The notes: a model not told the origin generated them from the letters alone. Shown: positions 1-10,575, numbered from the stretch's first letter. The stretch is DNA of 64,000 nucleotides from Andrena cerasifolii (GCF_050908995.1 NC_135123.1:4774001-4838000), one strand, 5' to 3'. Made by a program: numbers and translations.

Positions 1-181
1 ATGTTACCCATAAATATGTCAATAACGGAAAACCATGACCTCTAAAATTTGTGATCGAGGGCTGATACGATTGTGAATTCAATTACAAAGAAAATGTTAC
101 CAAGATTTTTGGAATCGATTCATAATTCCGGTTCATAAAAAATAAATTTATTCCTATAGATTCCAGGGTTGACTAACTGGA

Positions 182-380
182 GGCTCGCGAGCCACCGGGG
201 GCACCTCCGCCTTGTTGCCACGCTGAACGGCCCCCTCCATGCCTCCCAGACTTTGACGATGGCAGTCAAAGAGAGAAGGAAAGAAGGAGGAATCGACTGC
301 GATCGTCAGAGTCTGGGAGGTATGGAGGGGGGCCGTTCAGCGTGGCAACAAGGCGGAGGTGCCCTTGATGGCTCGCGAGC
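182..380. repeat. GC-rich foldback element
   Basis: Two arms of about 80 bp (182-261 and 302-380) are inverted copies of each other with few mismatches, around a loop of about 40 bp. Each outer end carries the self-palindrome GGCTCGCGAGCC. The inner arms read CACCTCCGCCTTGTTGCC and its complement. No coding frame is credible; the short plus-strand frame here only reads the arms. The structure fits a non-autonomous foldback or MITE. No clear target duplication was found, so the superfamily is unknown. Confidence 0.75.
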
Positions 381-388
381 CACCAATT

Positions 389-695
389 AAGGTGCGTCTC
401 CAGTAGGGGTGTGCGGGTACCCCAGATTATGGTCTCGGGCGGGTTCGGAAAATTTCGGGCGGGCTCGGGCGGGTACCCGCAACATACGAATGTTCGGGTA
501 GCTCGAAATTTTCGGGTATCTCGAAATTTTCGGGTAGTTTGCCTTGGACCGAACCTGCCCGACTTCTTCCAACCTAGCCTGAAAATTTCGAGCTACTCGA
601 ACATTTCGAGCTACCCGAAAATTTCGAGCTACCCGAAAATTTCGGGCTACCCGAACATTCGTATGTTGGGTTCGCTGGTGAAGACGCACCTTTAC
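389..695. repeat. CGGGTA-word palindromic element, hAT-like left end
   Basis: The interior repeats variants of CGGGTAGCTCGAAATTTT in one orientation up to about 540, then their complements to about 655, so the element folds back. At 403 the sequence reads TAGGGGTGTGCGGGTACCC, close to TAGGGATGTGCGGGTAATC at 8091, so the same family recurs. Outside it, AAGGTGCGTCT (389-399) and its complement (about 685-695) form a second, outer inverted pair. The right TAGGG end is missing. The long frames on both strands only translate the repeat word. Confidence 0.65.
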
Positions 696-699
696 ACGA

Positions 700-1298
700 G
701 CAATGGTTATAAAAAGTTTGCGAACAACTTGCGAGCATTGTTTGCGAACAGTTTTCGCGAACTCTTTGCTAGTGAGGACCCACCTTTAGTCAACCCTTCT
801 ATAGATTGTTTGTTTCAACTGCGAATATGTGTTTCTCTAACCGAGACAGAAGCTTATGGATAACTCCACTATATTCAGAATAAAATCAATTGGCCGTTCA
901 AGGCAAACGAGGTATTATTTCCATAATACTGTTCGGCTACCAGTCACTTTATCTTCCCTATTGTCGCGCAAATTAGTTGGCATGCGTTCTCTTCGCCAAA
1001 AGTAGAAGTCTCGGCTGCCTTGGATCGTAATCGTGGAAGTGCCTTTGAACGAGCAGTTGCCTTTATCCCTACTGCAACGAATCGGGCGTAACACCAATTG
1101 TAAGAACTCTACATTCTATCTCCACTGTAATCTAAACCATCGCTGGCTCTAGGCAAAACGTACCTCCATTACCCAGGTGCTTTCCTGTCCTTCATCCATC
1201 TTTCTTTCAACAGTATTTTAGCCATCGAAGTAATGTGCTCTACCGAAACGTACAGCACTTTTTTGTGATAGCAAACCTTCGTTATATTTTTGTGTTTA
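700..1298. other. No gene seen; short GCGAAC repeats at left edge
   Basis: At about 715-770 the motif GCGAAC recurs with spacers (GCGAACAACTTGCGAGC, GCGAACAG, GCGAACTC), apparently the outer part of the repeat ending at 695. From about 780 to 1298 I see single-copy-looking sequence with no convincing frame, splice pattern or repeat. Confidence 0.4.
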
Positions 1299-1545
1299 GG
1301 GTGAATTTGCCTAAATCGAATCCCTTAGGTACAAATGCTTCTTACATGAAAAATAACTGGGGAAATGAAACAAAATTAGTGGGAATCCACTCTGTATTAA
1401 TAGAATAAACAGTTTTATAAGCTCAAGCAACAAAATATAATCAACGTCTATTCATAGAAACGATTTATTTTTAATTTGGAAAAAGTACGATTTAGGATTA
1501 ATTAAATGTTCCTAAATCGTACCATACTTATCCTAATTCGTACTT
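1299..1545. repeat. TA-flanked element end beginning GGGTGAATTTGCC
   Basis: TA followed by GGGTGAATTTGCCTAAATCG starts near 1299. The word CCTAAATCGTAC and its complement recur at about 1485-1545. A complementary end (CGATTTAGGCAAGTTTACCC) occurs near 28668-28683, so the family is present at least twice. No opposite terminus was identified for this copy. It resembles the other TA-GGG ends at 10576, 37283, 49516 and 57920 in layout, but not in its word. Confidence 0.45.
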
Positions 1546-1994
1546 CCAAATTTTGGAGGAATGATTCATTTATTTTTTTCCTGTGTCAGGGAGGGGGGCA
1601 GCGCCCACCTCTGCCCCCTCCCCTCTGCTATGCCCATGGACGTTCTCATCAAATAACAGAGCGTAAAAGTGGGCGAGGTCAACGAAATCTATACAGTGAC
1701 CTCTGCTCGGACGTTTAGAACATATGTGCCTAACGTAAACGAAATCCGCGCAGCGGTGTAAATTTGTATTACGAGCAAACAGAAAATGAATTTTATATAT
1801 ACTGATTGTACCTAATTATAACACTGTTAATTAACAATAATATTTTCATTAACAATAAGGCCTGGGTACATAATTTTGACCAGTACTATTTACTGTATTT
1901 AACGGATATTCAAAGTCCACCTGGGGCAAATAAGAATTCTCATTTCAAAAGATTTGGTACGTTTTGAGTATGGTGAAGTTTCTAAGGGAGGAAA

Positions 1995-2150
1995 TTAAGG
2001 GGGCATTCCACTTTGATCGACCGAAAAATTAAGCTATTTTAAAATATTTCTTTCTCAGTAAATACAACAAATAATGAAGTAATTAATTTGTAATTTGGTA
2101 CACAGTGAATTTATTAAACAATATACTACACGAATTCGCCATGGCAGACT
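1995..2150. repeat. TTAA-flanked element, left end
   Basis: TTAA at 1995-1998 is followed by GGGGGCATTCCACTTTGATC. About 150 bp downstream is alignable by eye with 46808-46960, which starts TTAA GGGGTCATTCTACTTTGAAC and continues with the same ACCGMCGAAAAA and AAGCTATTTT motifs. TTAA duplications are known from piggyBac and Kolobok elements; the G-rich start suggests Kolobok, which is an inference. The right end is not recognisable here. Confidence 0.55.
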
Positions 2151-2343
2151 GACCAACTAGAACAAGGACATATCTAGTATATTATTTAAAAAAACGTCAC
2201 AACTGGGCATAAAATAACAAGTTTATTTTCAACGGAAACTCATCTCCGTTTGTTTTCACGCGTGAAATCATTCACATTTTATTAGCTCGTTTTGCGTAAA
2301 ACGAAAATTGACTTTGCCCATTCTCAATTCAGTACTGGGGCGG

Positions 2344-2779
2344 GGCGATACTATATAGGCGAAAATTTAAATTTGATTTTTCAGCTGGCCTGGGTGCGGG
2401 ATAGTTGTCTTTTGATTAACCAAACACAACTGTAACAAAATTTTGGAAAAATATTCATGTCTGCAGGTTCCATTTTCTCCTAAAAATGATTATATAATCA
2501 TACTATATAGGCGAAAATTTAAATTTGATTTTTCAGTTGGCCTGGGTGCGGGATAGTTGTCTTTTGATTAACCAAACACAACTGTAACAAAATTTTGGAA
2601 AAATATTCATATCTGCAGGTTTCTTATAATCATATAATCATTTTCAGGAGAAAAAAGAACCTGCAGACATGAATACTTTTCCAAATTTTTTTTTATAGTT
2701 GTGTTTGGTTAATCAAAAGACAACTATTCCGCACCCAGGCCAACTGACAATTCAGATTTCAATTTTCCGCTCCGCCCTA
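2344..2779. repeat. Three-arm foldback element
   Basis: A unit of about 125 bp containing GGCCTGGGTGCGGGATAG and TTTGATTAACCAAACAC occurs three times: 2344-2480 and 2500-2622 in direct orientation, and about 2651-2779 inverted. Copies one and two are nearly identical. The inverted copy carries the complement of CTGCAGGTT followed by TTTTTATAGTTGTGTTTGG. One arm of a foldback therefore seems to have been duplicated in tandem. Transcription would give alternative hairpins. No coding capacity. Confidence 0.8.
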
Positions 2780-4232
2780 TTCAGCACGTTGGATAAAATC
2801 GTCGGGCATTGAAACTTGATGATACTGCTGACCAGAGTACATGTGTAGTGTACCAACCGTTACTAACAAACTGAAGACGTTATCACGGTGCCATGTCCAA
2901 TTCACCGAGCTAACTCAGACCCAAAGCCAGACCTCGATTCGAACGGTGTGAAAGATGACAAAACGCTTGGGCGGAACAAAACGATAGAGAGCACGGAGCC
3001 CGGATGCAGAGAGGATCAAACGAGGCTACTGAAACGAGGTAAAGCGAAGTTGTGGGTGGAGGCATACGTGCCATAACACGGCGGCGTGTGCGCGTGTGTG
3101 TGTAACGAGCCACGTGGAATCCGCAATCGTGTCCAGATTCGGGAATTTGCTGTGTAGCATCGGTTGCGACGGTCCGTGGAAAAGGATAATGAGGGTGTAA
3201 AGGGGCTGCCTAATTGGATCTCTGAATCTATCTGGCAAATCGTTGAATTCCATCGCAGCTCGAAGAATGTTCGGACGACCTGCTTTATTATCTAATGGCC
3301 GGATCGTTAAGCGTCAGTGATACATCCAAGCTAAATAATATATCTATAAAATCCAAATATCATTGACTGACTGACTCCTCACGATTTCTTCGTAGGTTCC
3401 TCTTAGCCCTTAGGCGCCCGCTAAGAAATCTTTTTAAAAACTCCCTCCCCTACACCGAAAAAAGATATACCACCCGGATAGCGCCGGGTACTTTAAGCTA
3501 GTAGTTTATAAAATTAGATTAAACTTTAGAATCCTCTGGAATTCAAATACACATTTGGATTATGTACTCTATTACGAGCTACTTTGCATCTCCATCAAAT
3601 CCTCTGGCATTCGAAACACACTATGCTGAAGAATGCGCTTAGCAACAGAATCGTCAGCGTTGGGTTGTAGGGAAAAAAGTGGCGGCAGTTGCAGAACAGT
3701 GCCGCCGAATTTATGCAGGGAATTATGGGATCGGTGGTTCATTCGCGACCATCAATTAAAACACGAGCAGGCAGAGTGATTATGGTATTCGAACAGGGGT
3801 AAAGGGAATTATAGCGTTCAGAATTTGCAGATGAAACCGCACTGCAATCTGGCCTCCCGTAGCTCATTACTATTTTATTAACCCCGGCCGCGCGTAAACG
3901 TCCGCTCGAGATGCATTTTCATTTGCCAATGGGAGGGAACAGGCGACGCGAAAACGGGGAGGCCTGGTCCAGGGAGGGGGAAGCTTTGTAAATCGTTTTG
4001 GATTCGAAGTAGTACAGGACTCCCATGCTGCTGGCTGCGTGAAATCCTCTAAAATTTGTTCGCGCCTACGACTCTGTAGGAGACTCCAAACACCCATGTT
4101 GATTCACAGGCTGGAATGCTCACTGGTTCTTTGATTTTGGACAGGGAGAAATCGCCTCGTACCATATATTTACTTGTACCTTTGTCATTGCTGCTATCCT
4201 GATAAATTTCAGTACAGCATATTTCTTCTGTA
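2780..4232. other. No gene identified; single-copy-looking DNA
   Basis: This is mixed-composition DNA with short overlapping frames on both strands and no recognisable domain. A short GT run (CGCGTGTGTGTGT) lies near 3088. The stretch around 3410-3500 (CGCCCGCTAAGAAATC, ACCCGGATAGCGCCGGGTA) looks repeat-like but was not matched elsewhere in the window. Confidence 0.35.
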
Positions 4233-4377
4233 CTGAATTCCATTTAAGAGTAGATTCGTTCCGCGTAACGATGACTCTTGGGAGCTACGACCAATCCCAT
4301 GCGCAGGTAGTAGAGGGCGCTGCGGAAATCGGTTGCACATCGGTGGGGGCGCAAGTCTACTCTTATATGGAATGGTG
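4233..4377. mobile_element. TA-flanked MITE, divergent copy (145 bp)
   Basis: Terminal inverted repeats ATTCCATTTAAGAGTAGA and TCTACTCTTATATGGAAT lie just inside TA dinucleotides at 4231-4232 and 4378-4379. The interior has GGGAGCTACGACCAATC and GGAAATCGGTTGCACATCGG, which match the elements at 31818-32011 and 36293-36506 in order. This is therefore a diverged third copy of that family. TA duplication suggests the Tc1/mariner superfamily. Confidence 0.75.
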
Positions 4378-4683
4378 TATATCATTGTAATTAGTTCCTC
4401 GAAATTGCGAGTCAGTGGGAAGAGTGCAAATTGAAGACTTTGCAGCAAGGAGGGAGTAGCTCCAAATGTATTTATTAGCTCTCGGAAAACTGTTGGATGG
4501 AGCGTCATTTAAAATACGCTCATAGGTGGCGCAATGCGTTTGCCGACCATCCCGTTGAGATCGTTCCTTTTCCGGTACCGGCTACTCCCGTTCTGTTCGC
4601 ATAAGGATACCGTGTCTAACACTCCCTTAGTATTAAACTCTTTATAACTATTGTAATCGGCGTGAATCTCCTGAACGTATATT

Positions 4684-4912
4684 CAGGGCCGGCGCGAGGA
4701 TGTTTGCGCCCTTATGCAACAAAATTTTTGCACCCGTTTTCTATTTAATGTTTTGTCTTTACGAGGTACAATAAAAAAATAATTACATCTACATTTTGTT
4801 TATATGGGAGTTGGATTCCTTTATTATTAAGCCTGCGATATAGTTTTCAGCGCCCCCTTCGGTGGCGCCCTTATGCGGCGCATTACTTGCATAATGGGCT
4901 CCGCCGGCCCTG
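4684..4912. mobile_element. hAT-type MITE with 8-bp target duplication
   Basis: The ends read CAGGGCCGGCGCGAGGATG and, complemented from the right, CAGGGCCGGCGGAGCCCATT. The flanking octamers CGTATATT at 4676-4683 and 4913-4920 are identical and abut the termini exactly. An 8-bp duplication and a CAGGG start are the established hallmarks of hAT elements. At 229 bp it has no transposase. Subterminal GCGCCCTTATGC also recurs near the right end. Boundaries are certain to the base. Confidence 0.92.
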
Positions 4913-5040
4913 CGTATATTATATGTATAAAGCTGAAAGTACTGTGCGAACTTTTAAACGCATTTGCCCATATTAGCTCGTCACATATAAGCGATCTAAA
5001 TAATTTACCCGATTTCTAATATAAACTAATAAAAGCAGTG

Positions 5041-5410
5041 TTAACAGAATAGTTTTAGGCGTATGTCGAAAGTATTTTACCCACTTAAAATCTATATGTT
5101 AGCACAGAATTTAGCTCGGTGAATTTTCAAAATTTGAAGCTGCCCCCTTTTTGCACCGAATTGTATAAAACCCACTTATCTCGAGTACTAACTATGTATT
5201 CGTGTATAGAAAAATATCGAGAGACATCAGTCTACACAGTTTTAGGGAAATTATAGTGAAATATGCTACGATTAAGCATTCTTTCATGAAATCCAGATAG
5301 GATGCAAGTACTATAGGTACCTGGATTATTCAGATTTTTTTTACGTTCCGTGTTGCTTGTAAGTCAACTTCAGTGAATTATGCAGGTGCCTCCTTTTTGC
5401 AGCAGTCTTT
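5041..5410. repeat. Dispersed repeat, related to 13150-13430
   Basis: Motifs GTATTTTACCCACTTAAAAT, AAGCTGCCCCCTTTTTGCACC and GCCTCCTTTTTGCAGCAGTC have inverted counterparts at 13150-13430 (AAGTGGATAAAATACTTTG, GTGCAAAAAGGGGGCAACTC, GCTGCCCCCTTCTTGCTGC). The unit is itself partly palindromic. No frame or terminus was identified. It is probably a non-autonomous DNA element. Confidence 0.55.
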
Positions 5411-5520
5411 AATTGCCACGGAAAAGTGAAGGAACGTGCGAAAGAATGGCCGAGAAGTATTCTGAAATGGGGTTGGAAATGGAAAGCAGCACGTTTGACC
5501 CAGGGATCTTAAGGCGGAAC

Positions 5521-5627
5521 CAGATGGCGCGTGAATCGGCGATTCACGCGCCGTCAGATCGCTCGTGTCTCGTCGACTCGCCGAACCTGGGCGAGCCGAG
5601 CAAGCTCGCCGATTCACGCGCCATCTG
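5521..5627. repeat. GC-rich hairpin, CAGATGGCGCGTG family
   Basis: Perfect inverted ends CAGATGGCGCGTGAATCGG (22 bp in all) at 5521 and its complement ending at 5627 enclose GCGAGCC and GGCGAGCCGAG motifs. The left arm contains a second palindrome centred on ATCGGCGAT. The wording resembles the CAGACGGCTCGTGGCTCC units at 58.0-59.3 kb, suggesting one wider family. The short frames here are by-products of the palindrome. Confidence 0.7.
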
Positions 5628-5639
5628 ATTCCAACTTTA

Positions 5640-6475
5640 GGGAACCGAGGGTTTCGTAGTTGTAACGTGATTCCATCGATTTATGACTGGCACTAGACCC
5701 AACTGTCAAACTCTCAGTGTACCTACTGTGCGTATAGTTTTGTCACTTTGAGAACGTTGATTTGCGTGAGGAGCTAATAAATTCGTCCCTTGTACTGCTG
5801 TCGGTATTATTGTCGCCGGGTATGTCAGTCGATTGAGCTGCAAAACCTTGGAATCTGTTATGCATAGGTACTACAAGTATCCAGCCGCATAAGGGTACAG
5901 AGAATCTAGTAACCTCGGCAATTGGATCGCCTGATTTATACCGAGACAGTGCAAGCTCTGATGCTATTATGAGAATCGCAGTAAAGTGAAGTGAAAAATT
6001 TTTATCGTGTAGTGATGGGCGCTTTAAGTATTTTACTGAATAAAGTAGGTTAGTAATTAGAGAAGAATAATGGTATAAAATTACGAGTTTTCTGAGATAT
6101 CGTAAAAAAAAATTCTGTGTCAAAAGGAATTACTAACTAATAATTTTATTTACCTATTTCCTAAAACCGATGCTTTGATAGATTTCTAAGAAGCACGTGT
6201 AAATCCGAGAATGTATTGCCCAATTTGGGTCCTCCATCCATTTATGTATCTCTGGTTTCCAAAATAATTACTTCCCACATGAATCATTATGCAATGAAAA
6301 TGAGGTCGAAACACAGTAACTACTTAGGTGAGTTACGATCATGAGGACATTTTTGTATTTATACGTGATCATTATAACTTCCTCATCGTTTCTACATAGA
6401 ATAAAATATTTATTAGTTTCTGATGCCGCAGATAAACAGAATTATGATGTGAAAGTATAATTCCTTTCTATTACC
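5640..6475. other. No gene identified; unassigned frame on minus strand
   Basis: A 126-codon frame runs on the minus strand at 5743-6123. Its translation has no motif I recognise and its N-terminal half is an AT-rich hydrophobic stretch. With no splice or promoter evidence I do not call it a gene. The remainder is AT-rich and featureless to the eye. Confidence 0.25.
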
Positions 6476-6479
6476 ATTG

Positions 6480-6806
6480 AAAATTTCAGGAATTTCGCGA
6501 TTTTCAACCTTATTCTAAGATTTTTAACTGTTTCTAGCTCGGAGCAATGTTAAAAGATTTTGATGAGATGTTAGGCATGTATACAACTTACTTCGATTTA
6601 CAGTAGGCTCACAAAAAAAGTTTAAAACACGACTTTTACTATTTTTTTTTTGATAGACCGACCAGTTGCATTTTTTTCAAAACGACGATTCGCGTCACTT
6701 AGCAAACTAATCCTTCTAGCTTCACAAAAAAACTCAAGTCGTTTGGATGAATTTCAAAAAAGTTATGCGATTTTAAAAAGTGTCCGAATATTTTCGTTAG
6801 TCACTG
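6480..6806 (-). mobile_element. Tc1-like MITE or half-element, minus orientation
   Basis: Read on the minus strand it begins CAGTGACTAACGAAAATATT next to TA (6807-6808). It continues with motifs shared with the copies at 18165 and 53009: CGCATAACTTTTTTGAAAT, CTAGAAGGATTAGTTTGCTA, a TTTTTTTGTGAGCC-like segment, GCTCCGAGCT and CGCGAAATTCCTGAAA. All three copies stop at about the same internal point without a visible second inverted terminus. TA plus a CAGTG start is typical of Tc1-like elements. Confidence 0.7.
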
Positions 6807-6809
6807 TAT

Positions 6810-7850
6810 GTGCGCAAAATGTATACTGAAAAGGGGCGCGCAACTGCCGCTAAATAATACGCTGTTTTCGACAAACTTAAATTTCTGGGTTAATCTTCCA
6901 AGAAAAGCGTAAGCTCTCCACTTTTATAAGAAACTCTTTTATGGTACCGTTTACATGCTCAAGTACGAATTACTCAAGGTTTTATGCTGTCCACGGTTAT
7001 AAAGATGGCCGGTTCGGAACGGGGCCCCGAATTGTTTACATTTCTCGGCCGCGTGAAGGTACAAAATGTGCCTTCCTTGTTTTGTCCTGACCTCCACGTG
7101 CAAATCAAGATGAACTTCCATTTGTATACCAAATCCAGTTAGCCCTTCTTTGCTCTCTGCGGCGGTAACATTGTTACCGTGTTCCGCGTCACGTAAAAGG
7201 TGATGAAAAGGAGGCGCGATGCGGTTAATTTTGCAGAAAATAGTTCGTGTTCCAAATGCAGCACGCGTTACACAGCGTGTCTGCGACATTATAGTGTACT
7301 TTTTATCCGATTCTATGATTTATTTTTAATTTTGCGAGTAAAGTACTTAAAACATTGGATATTATTCCGAAACGGACCGGTGGCCGATCGAGAAGAGGTT
7401 TGGGGGGAGGGGGTGTGGACTCTAATCTAATATTATAGCTTCGGGTATTCATTAGTTTCCGAAATATTAATAAAAAAATATTGTTAATTTTTCGGGGGGA
7501 ATTTTTTTTTGACGTTGGTGCAGGCTCCCCTACTCGGGAGCCCTCCCGCCCCCCAATTTTTTCATTTTGAAATTTTGTAGCCTCAGTCTTACTTTTAGCA
7601 TCGCCAAACTCAACGAAATTTAATAAAATTTGTCTCCTCCAATCAAAAATCGTAGCGTAATCAATTAAAATCACGGGCATTTTCGCCTGGATGGTAATAG
7701 TCCAACACTTTGACACCACAAGATACACCTCTCTCGCGGCACTAATACCTCTAAAACAAGCCTTTTTAGATTCCAATTTCCCTCAAGAGAGTTATTTAGG
7801 TCTGCTAACGCCATTAGAACGATCGAATAAACAGGATCGAATAAACCAGC
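6810..7850. other. No gene identified; possible repeat-derived frames
   Basis: Frames of 112 codons (6951-7289) and 157 codons (7303-7776) lie on the minus strand. Neither shows a recognisable domain, and the second runs through poly-T and G/C-run stretches that suggest non-coding DNA. I see no inverted-repeat termini. Confidence 0.25.
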
Positions 7851-7853
7851 GCT

Positions 7854-7942
7854 GTCCAAGGTCGCTCCCACGGGAGCTTGGGGTTAAGTCTGGGTTAGGT
7901 CTGGGTTAGGGTCCAAGGTCGCTCCCACGGGAGCTTCGGGTT
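7854..7942. repeat. 26-bp direct repeat enclosing telomere-like motif
   Basis: GTCCAAGGTCGCTCCCACGG plus six more bases occurs at 7854-7879 and again at 7911-7936. It contains the palindrome CTCCCACGGGAG. Between the two lies TTAAGTCTGGG, TTAGGTCTGGG and TTAGG in tandem (7884-7910). The layout is a 57-bp unit repeated about one and a half times. Confidence 0.8.
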
Positions 7943-8090
7943 CTCCCACTCTCGTCCGCGTTGTCAGGGATACGCGCGACGCTAAAGAGGCGGACATGAC
8001 AGACCAGCCGCTAGCCCGGCTAGCCCGTCGTAGCAGCCTTTGTAGCGTCGCGCGGTCTCCTTGACAGCGGAAGGCACGCTGTAGGGATGT

Positions 8091-8500
8091 GCGGGTAATC
8101 GAATGTGTCGGGTACCATAGACATATATAGACAGAGCGTAAGCTGAGGGGGGGGGGGGGTGTAAGATTCGCGGTAAGGGGAGCGATACAAGCAAATCGGG
8201 TAACGTAATGGTTATGCATGCCGAATGCTTCCGAAGCTAACCCGACGTGCCTGTATCTGACCTCTGCCTTTTCCCCTCCAAGCCTACCGTTCCCCTCGCC
8301 GATAGTCCCAGCTTCTGCTCCGTCTATATATGTCTATATCGGGTACCCGAGCGGTCGGGTCGGATCGGGTAAAGTCGGGCGGGCTCGGGCGGGTGCCCGG
8401 GACGGATGGGCCTACGGGTAGTTAGACTGTGTCGTGTAGCCCGATTACTTCGGGTAGCGCGATTGTATCGGGTAGCCCGATTATTTCGGGTAATGCGATG
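8091..8500. repeat. CGGGTA-word element, second copy
   Basis: It starts TAGGGATGTGCGGGTAATC, related to the end at 403. Units such as CGGGTACCCGAGCGG, CGGGTAGCCCGATTA and CGGGTAATGCGATG recur to about 8500. A run of twelve or more G lies near 8147-8158. A non-palindromic segment (8170-8320) is inserted in the middle. The matching right terminus is not found, so the copy may be truncated. Confidence 0.6.
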
Positions 8501-8636
8501 CTTGATAAGTTCATGGACGTATTCAGCTTTTTGAAACAACCGAGTACTCGAAAAGCATGTACAAAATCTTTACCTATATGAAACTTTAGAATAAGATGAT
8601 TTTCATATTCATATGCTTGTATATTTTTATTAAATA

Positions 8637-8744
8637 CTATGAAACATCCGGAAAATATGCGTTTTTACAAATGTATTTAGTATTGCGATATTAAAAAACG
8701 GAGGTTTAATGCATTATTAACAATATTTTCTGGATGTTTCATAG
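8637..8744. mobile_element. TA-flanked 108-bp MITE
   Basis: Inverted ends CTATGAAACATCCGGAAAAT and its complement (one mismatch in the core) are bounded by TA at 8635-8636 and 8745-8746. The interior is only about 55 bp. Size, terminus and TA duplication fit a short Tc1/mariner-derived MITE. There is no coding content. Confidence 0.8.
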
Positions 8745-8749
8745 TATGT

Positions 8750-9405
8750 TCATACTTTCATACATCACTTTGTTCGTCTTGGCGAGACGAAGGTTCTAAC
8801 GTTTTTATTTTTTTTAAATATTGATTTTTAAATAATAGTAGTTCGGGACGCGACCGCCAGGCGGCGACCGGGGCGAGCAGCGCTTCTCGCTTGCGAAACA
8901 GCACCGCGGCGGGAATAAGTGGCCGAGGGCCCTCAAGTTTACAGATTGCAGATTACAGATTATGAATCAGTCACGCTAATATTTCGGGCGAACCCGAGAC
9001 GGGGGATGCTAGTGAGTATAATAAAATACTTCAGGTAGGTATATCTGACATCAATATTTGTACCTAAATACTTCCTCAATTTTGTCACGAAACTACAATA
9101 TTACTAATTTTCTACCTTCTTCACTTTCGCACCATTTACAACCTCATTGATTTTGGCCCTTTTTATACTACGAAATTGGGCTCGGAAAGTGGTGGGACCA
9201 TGAATGCCTTCAATTGAATATCAGTTTTCTTGGAAAACCTCGGCTGCACCACACCACTGCAGGAAACGGTGACCCCGCCGTGTCATGTGCTTTCCAAACA
9301 CCCAAAATGGTCAAACTGTCAACGGACAGCCTCTGAACGTAATAAATCCATCTCTACCAAAATTCCCTACACATCAAGCTATGTACCCACCCTCTATTGT
9401 GCGGT
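8750..9405. other. No gene identified; short GC-rich island at 8845-8935
   Basis: About 90 bp around 8845-8935 is strongly GC-rich (GGGACGCGACCGCCAGGCGG and following) between AT-rich flanks. The rest to 9405 is single-copy-looking. A 160-codon plus frame starting at 9230 has no recognisable domain and spans the telomere-like motif, so I do not call it a gene. Confidence 0.3.
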
Positions 9406-9410
9406 CTTGG

Positions 9411-9426
9411 TTAGGTCTGGGTTAGG
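9411..9426 (+). repeat. Short interstitial TTAGGTCTGGG motif
   Basis: TTAGGTCTGGGTTAGG is one and a half units of the 11-mer that also occurs at 7884-7910. It is much too short to be a telomere. It is either a relic of telomere-related repair or part of a dispersed repeat. Confidence 0.55.
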
Positions 9427-9429
9427 TAC

Positions 9430-10298
9430 ATGTCCACGATGGCGACTAAAGTCAACTCGAAAAAAGTTTCAGCTGCGATCGTCAAAATTTGCCGCAGGGC
9501 TAAAAGTATTTTTTAGTTACTTCTTAGTTTCGATAAATATGGGATACCGAAAAACATTGTTCGTGAATGAAACTTTCGCCAGTGCACTAGCTTTCGAAGC
9601 TAAGTGCCCTTTTTTGGAAAACGTTATACGCTTCGACGTATCAATCGATTGGGTTATCGGTTTCTGGTGGACGGATGGCCAGGTTAATTCTGTTCGCGAA
9701 AAAATCCTTTGATGGTCTCAATTTACTGTGATTCCGCCTCCGTGCGCCGGTAACTACCCTTGACACGCGTAACCATGCCTCCAACGAGCGTTCGCTCAAC
9801 TCCTCCACCGTTTGGAAGAGCAATACGAAAAGAACGTGTAACGCGAAACGGGGGAAAAGCAATTTCTCAGACCGAAAACCAGCTTTTTCGCCGCAATTAT
9901 TTCACCCACAAAAAAGTACCGAAATTGCGACGACCTAATTCTCCGGGTACTCTTCTTGCCGCGAACAACTCCTCGCTTACAAAAAAAAAAGTACAAAAGA
10001 AGAGGGAACAAGAAAAATGCCGCGCATGGTTTTTAATGCAGTGACTCGAACCAGAATCACCGGGAATCGGTCACGCGTGACCGACCGCAGTTTCGTTTTT
10101 TTTTCCCATTTTGGAATTGCGTTCGTACTGCGGTACGCGTACGCTTAACGAACGCGTTCAACTACTGCAATTACACGACGAGGGGACTATTTCACAGAGC
10201 TTTTCCGTCGATCGATATGGTACGTATAGACTGGGCAACAATCGCCGGATATATGTATCAGCGAGTTGACAGCCTCTCTGTGGGATGGTAGACTCGTC
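9430..10298. other. No gene identified
   Basis: Frames of about 70-94 codons on both strands (9641-9862, 9760-10044, 9796-10011) overlap each other and contain lysine-rich homopolymer translations. I see no domain and no repeat partner within the window. Confidence 0.25.
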
Positions 10299-10485
10299 CA
10301 TTTCATAAGAAAATAATCCCTGAAAAAGTTTACTACGATCCGAGACCAAAAAAAGAGTGCCGACCAGGCCTTTTTAGAAATCATAAATGTTTTTGGATAT
10401 AGAGAATTTCTCAAAAATGGTAAGCCCTATCGAAAGTTTGATCAAATAATATTAAAGGGTCATTTAATTTTCTACAATTTTGAAA
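10299..10485. repeat. Dispersed repeat shared with 22.4-22.7 kb and 20.53 kb
   Basis: ATAATCCCTGAAAAAGTTTA is repeated at about 20530. AGAAATCATAAATGTTTTTG, ATTTCTCAAAAATGGT and AAATAATATTAAA recur at 22377-22480 and, inverted, at 22570-22700. The repeat is probably internal sequence of the TTAA-flanked element group. No termini were assigned here. Confidence 0.55.
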
Positions 10486-10575
10486 CTTGAAAGATGTTCT
10501 TTGTTAATTGCAAAAAGTATCGCAAGTTTCCTTACTGCATTCGGCATTATTGTTTAATAGATTATTTACATTAGT

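Noticed and set aside
411..863. 150-codon plus-strand frame
   Set aside because: It translates CGGGTA-word repeats and a second repeat; the opposite strand is open too, as expected for a palindromic low-complexity array.
7884..7910. True telomeric array
   Set aside because: Only about two and a half units, flanked by ordinary sequence and direct repeats; at most an interstitial relic.
9230..9712. 160-codon plus-strand frame, longest in the window
   Set aside because: No recognisable motif; it runs through the telomere-like motif and its length is not exceptional for 64 kb in six frames.
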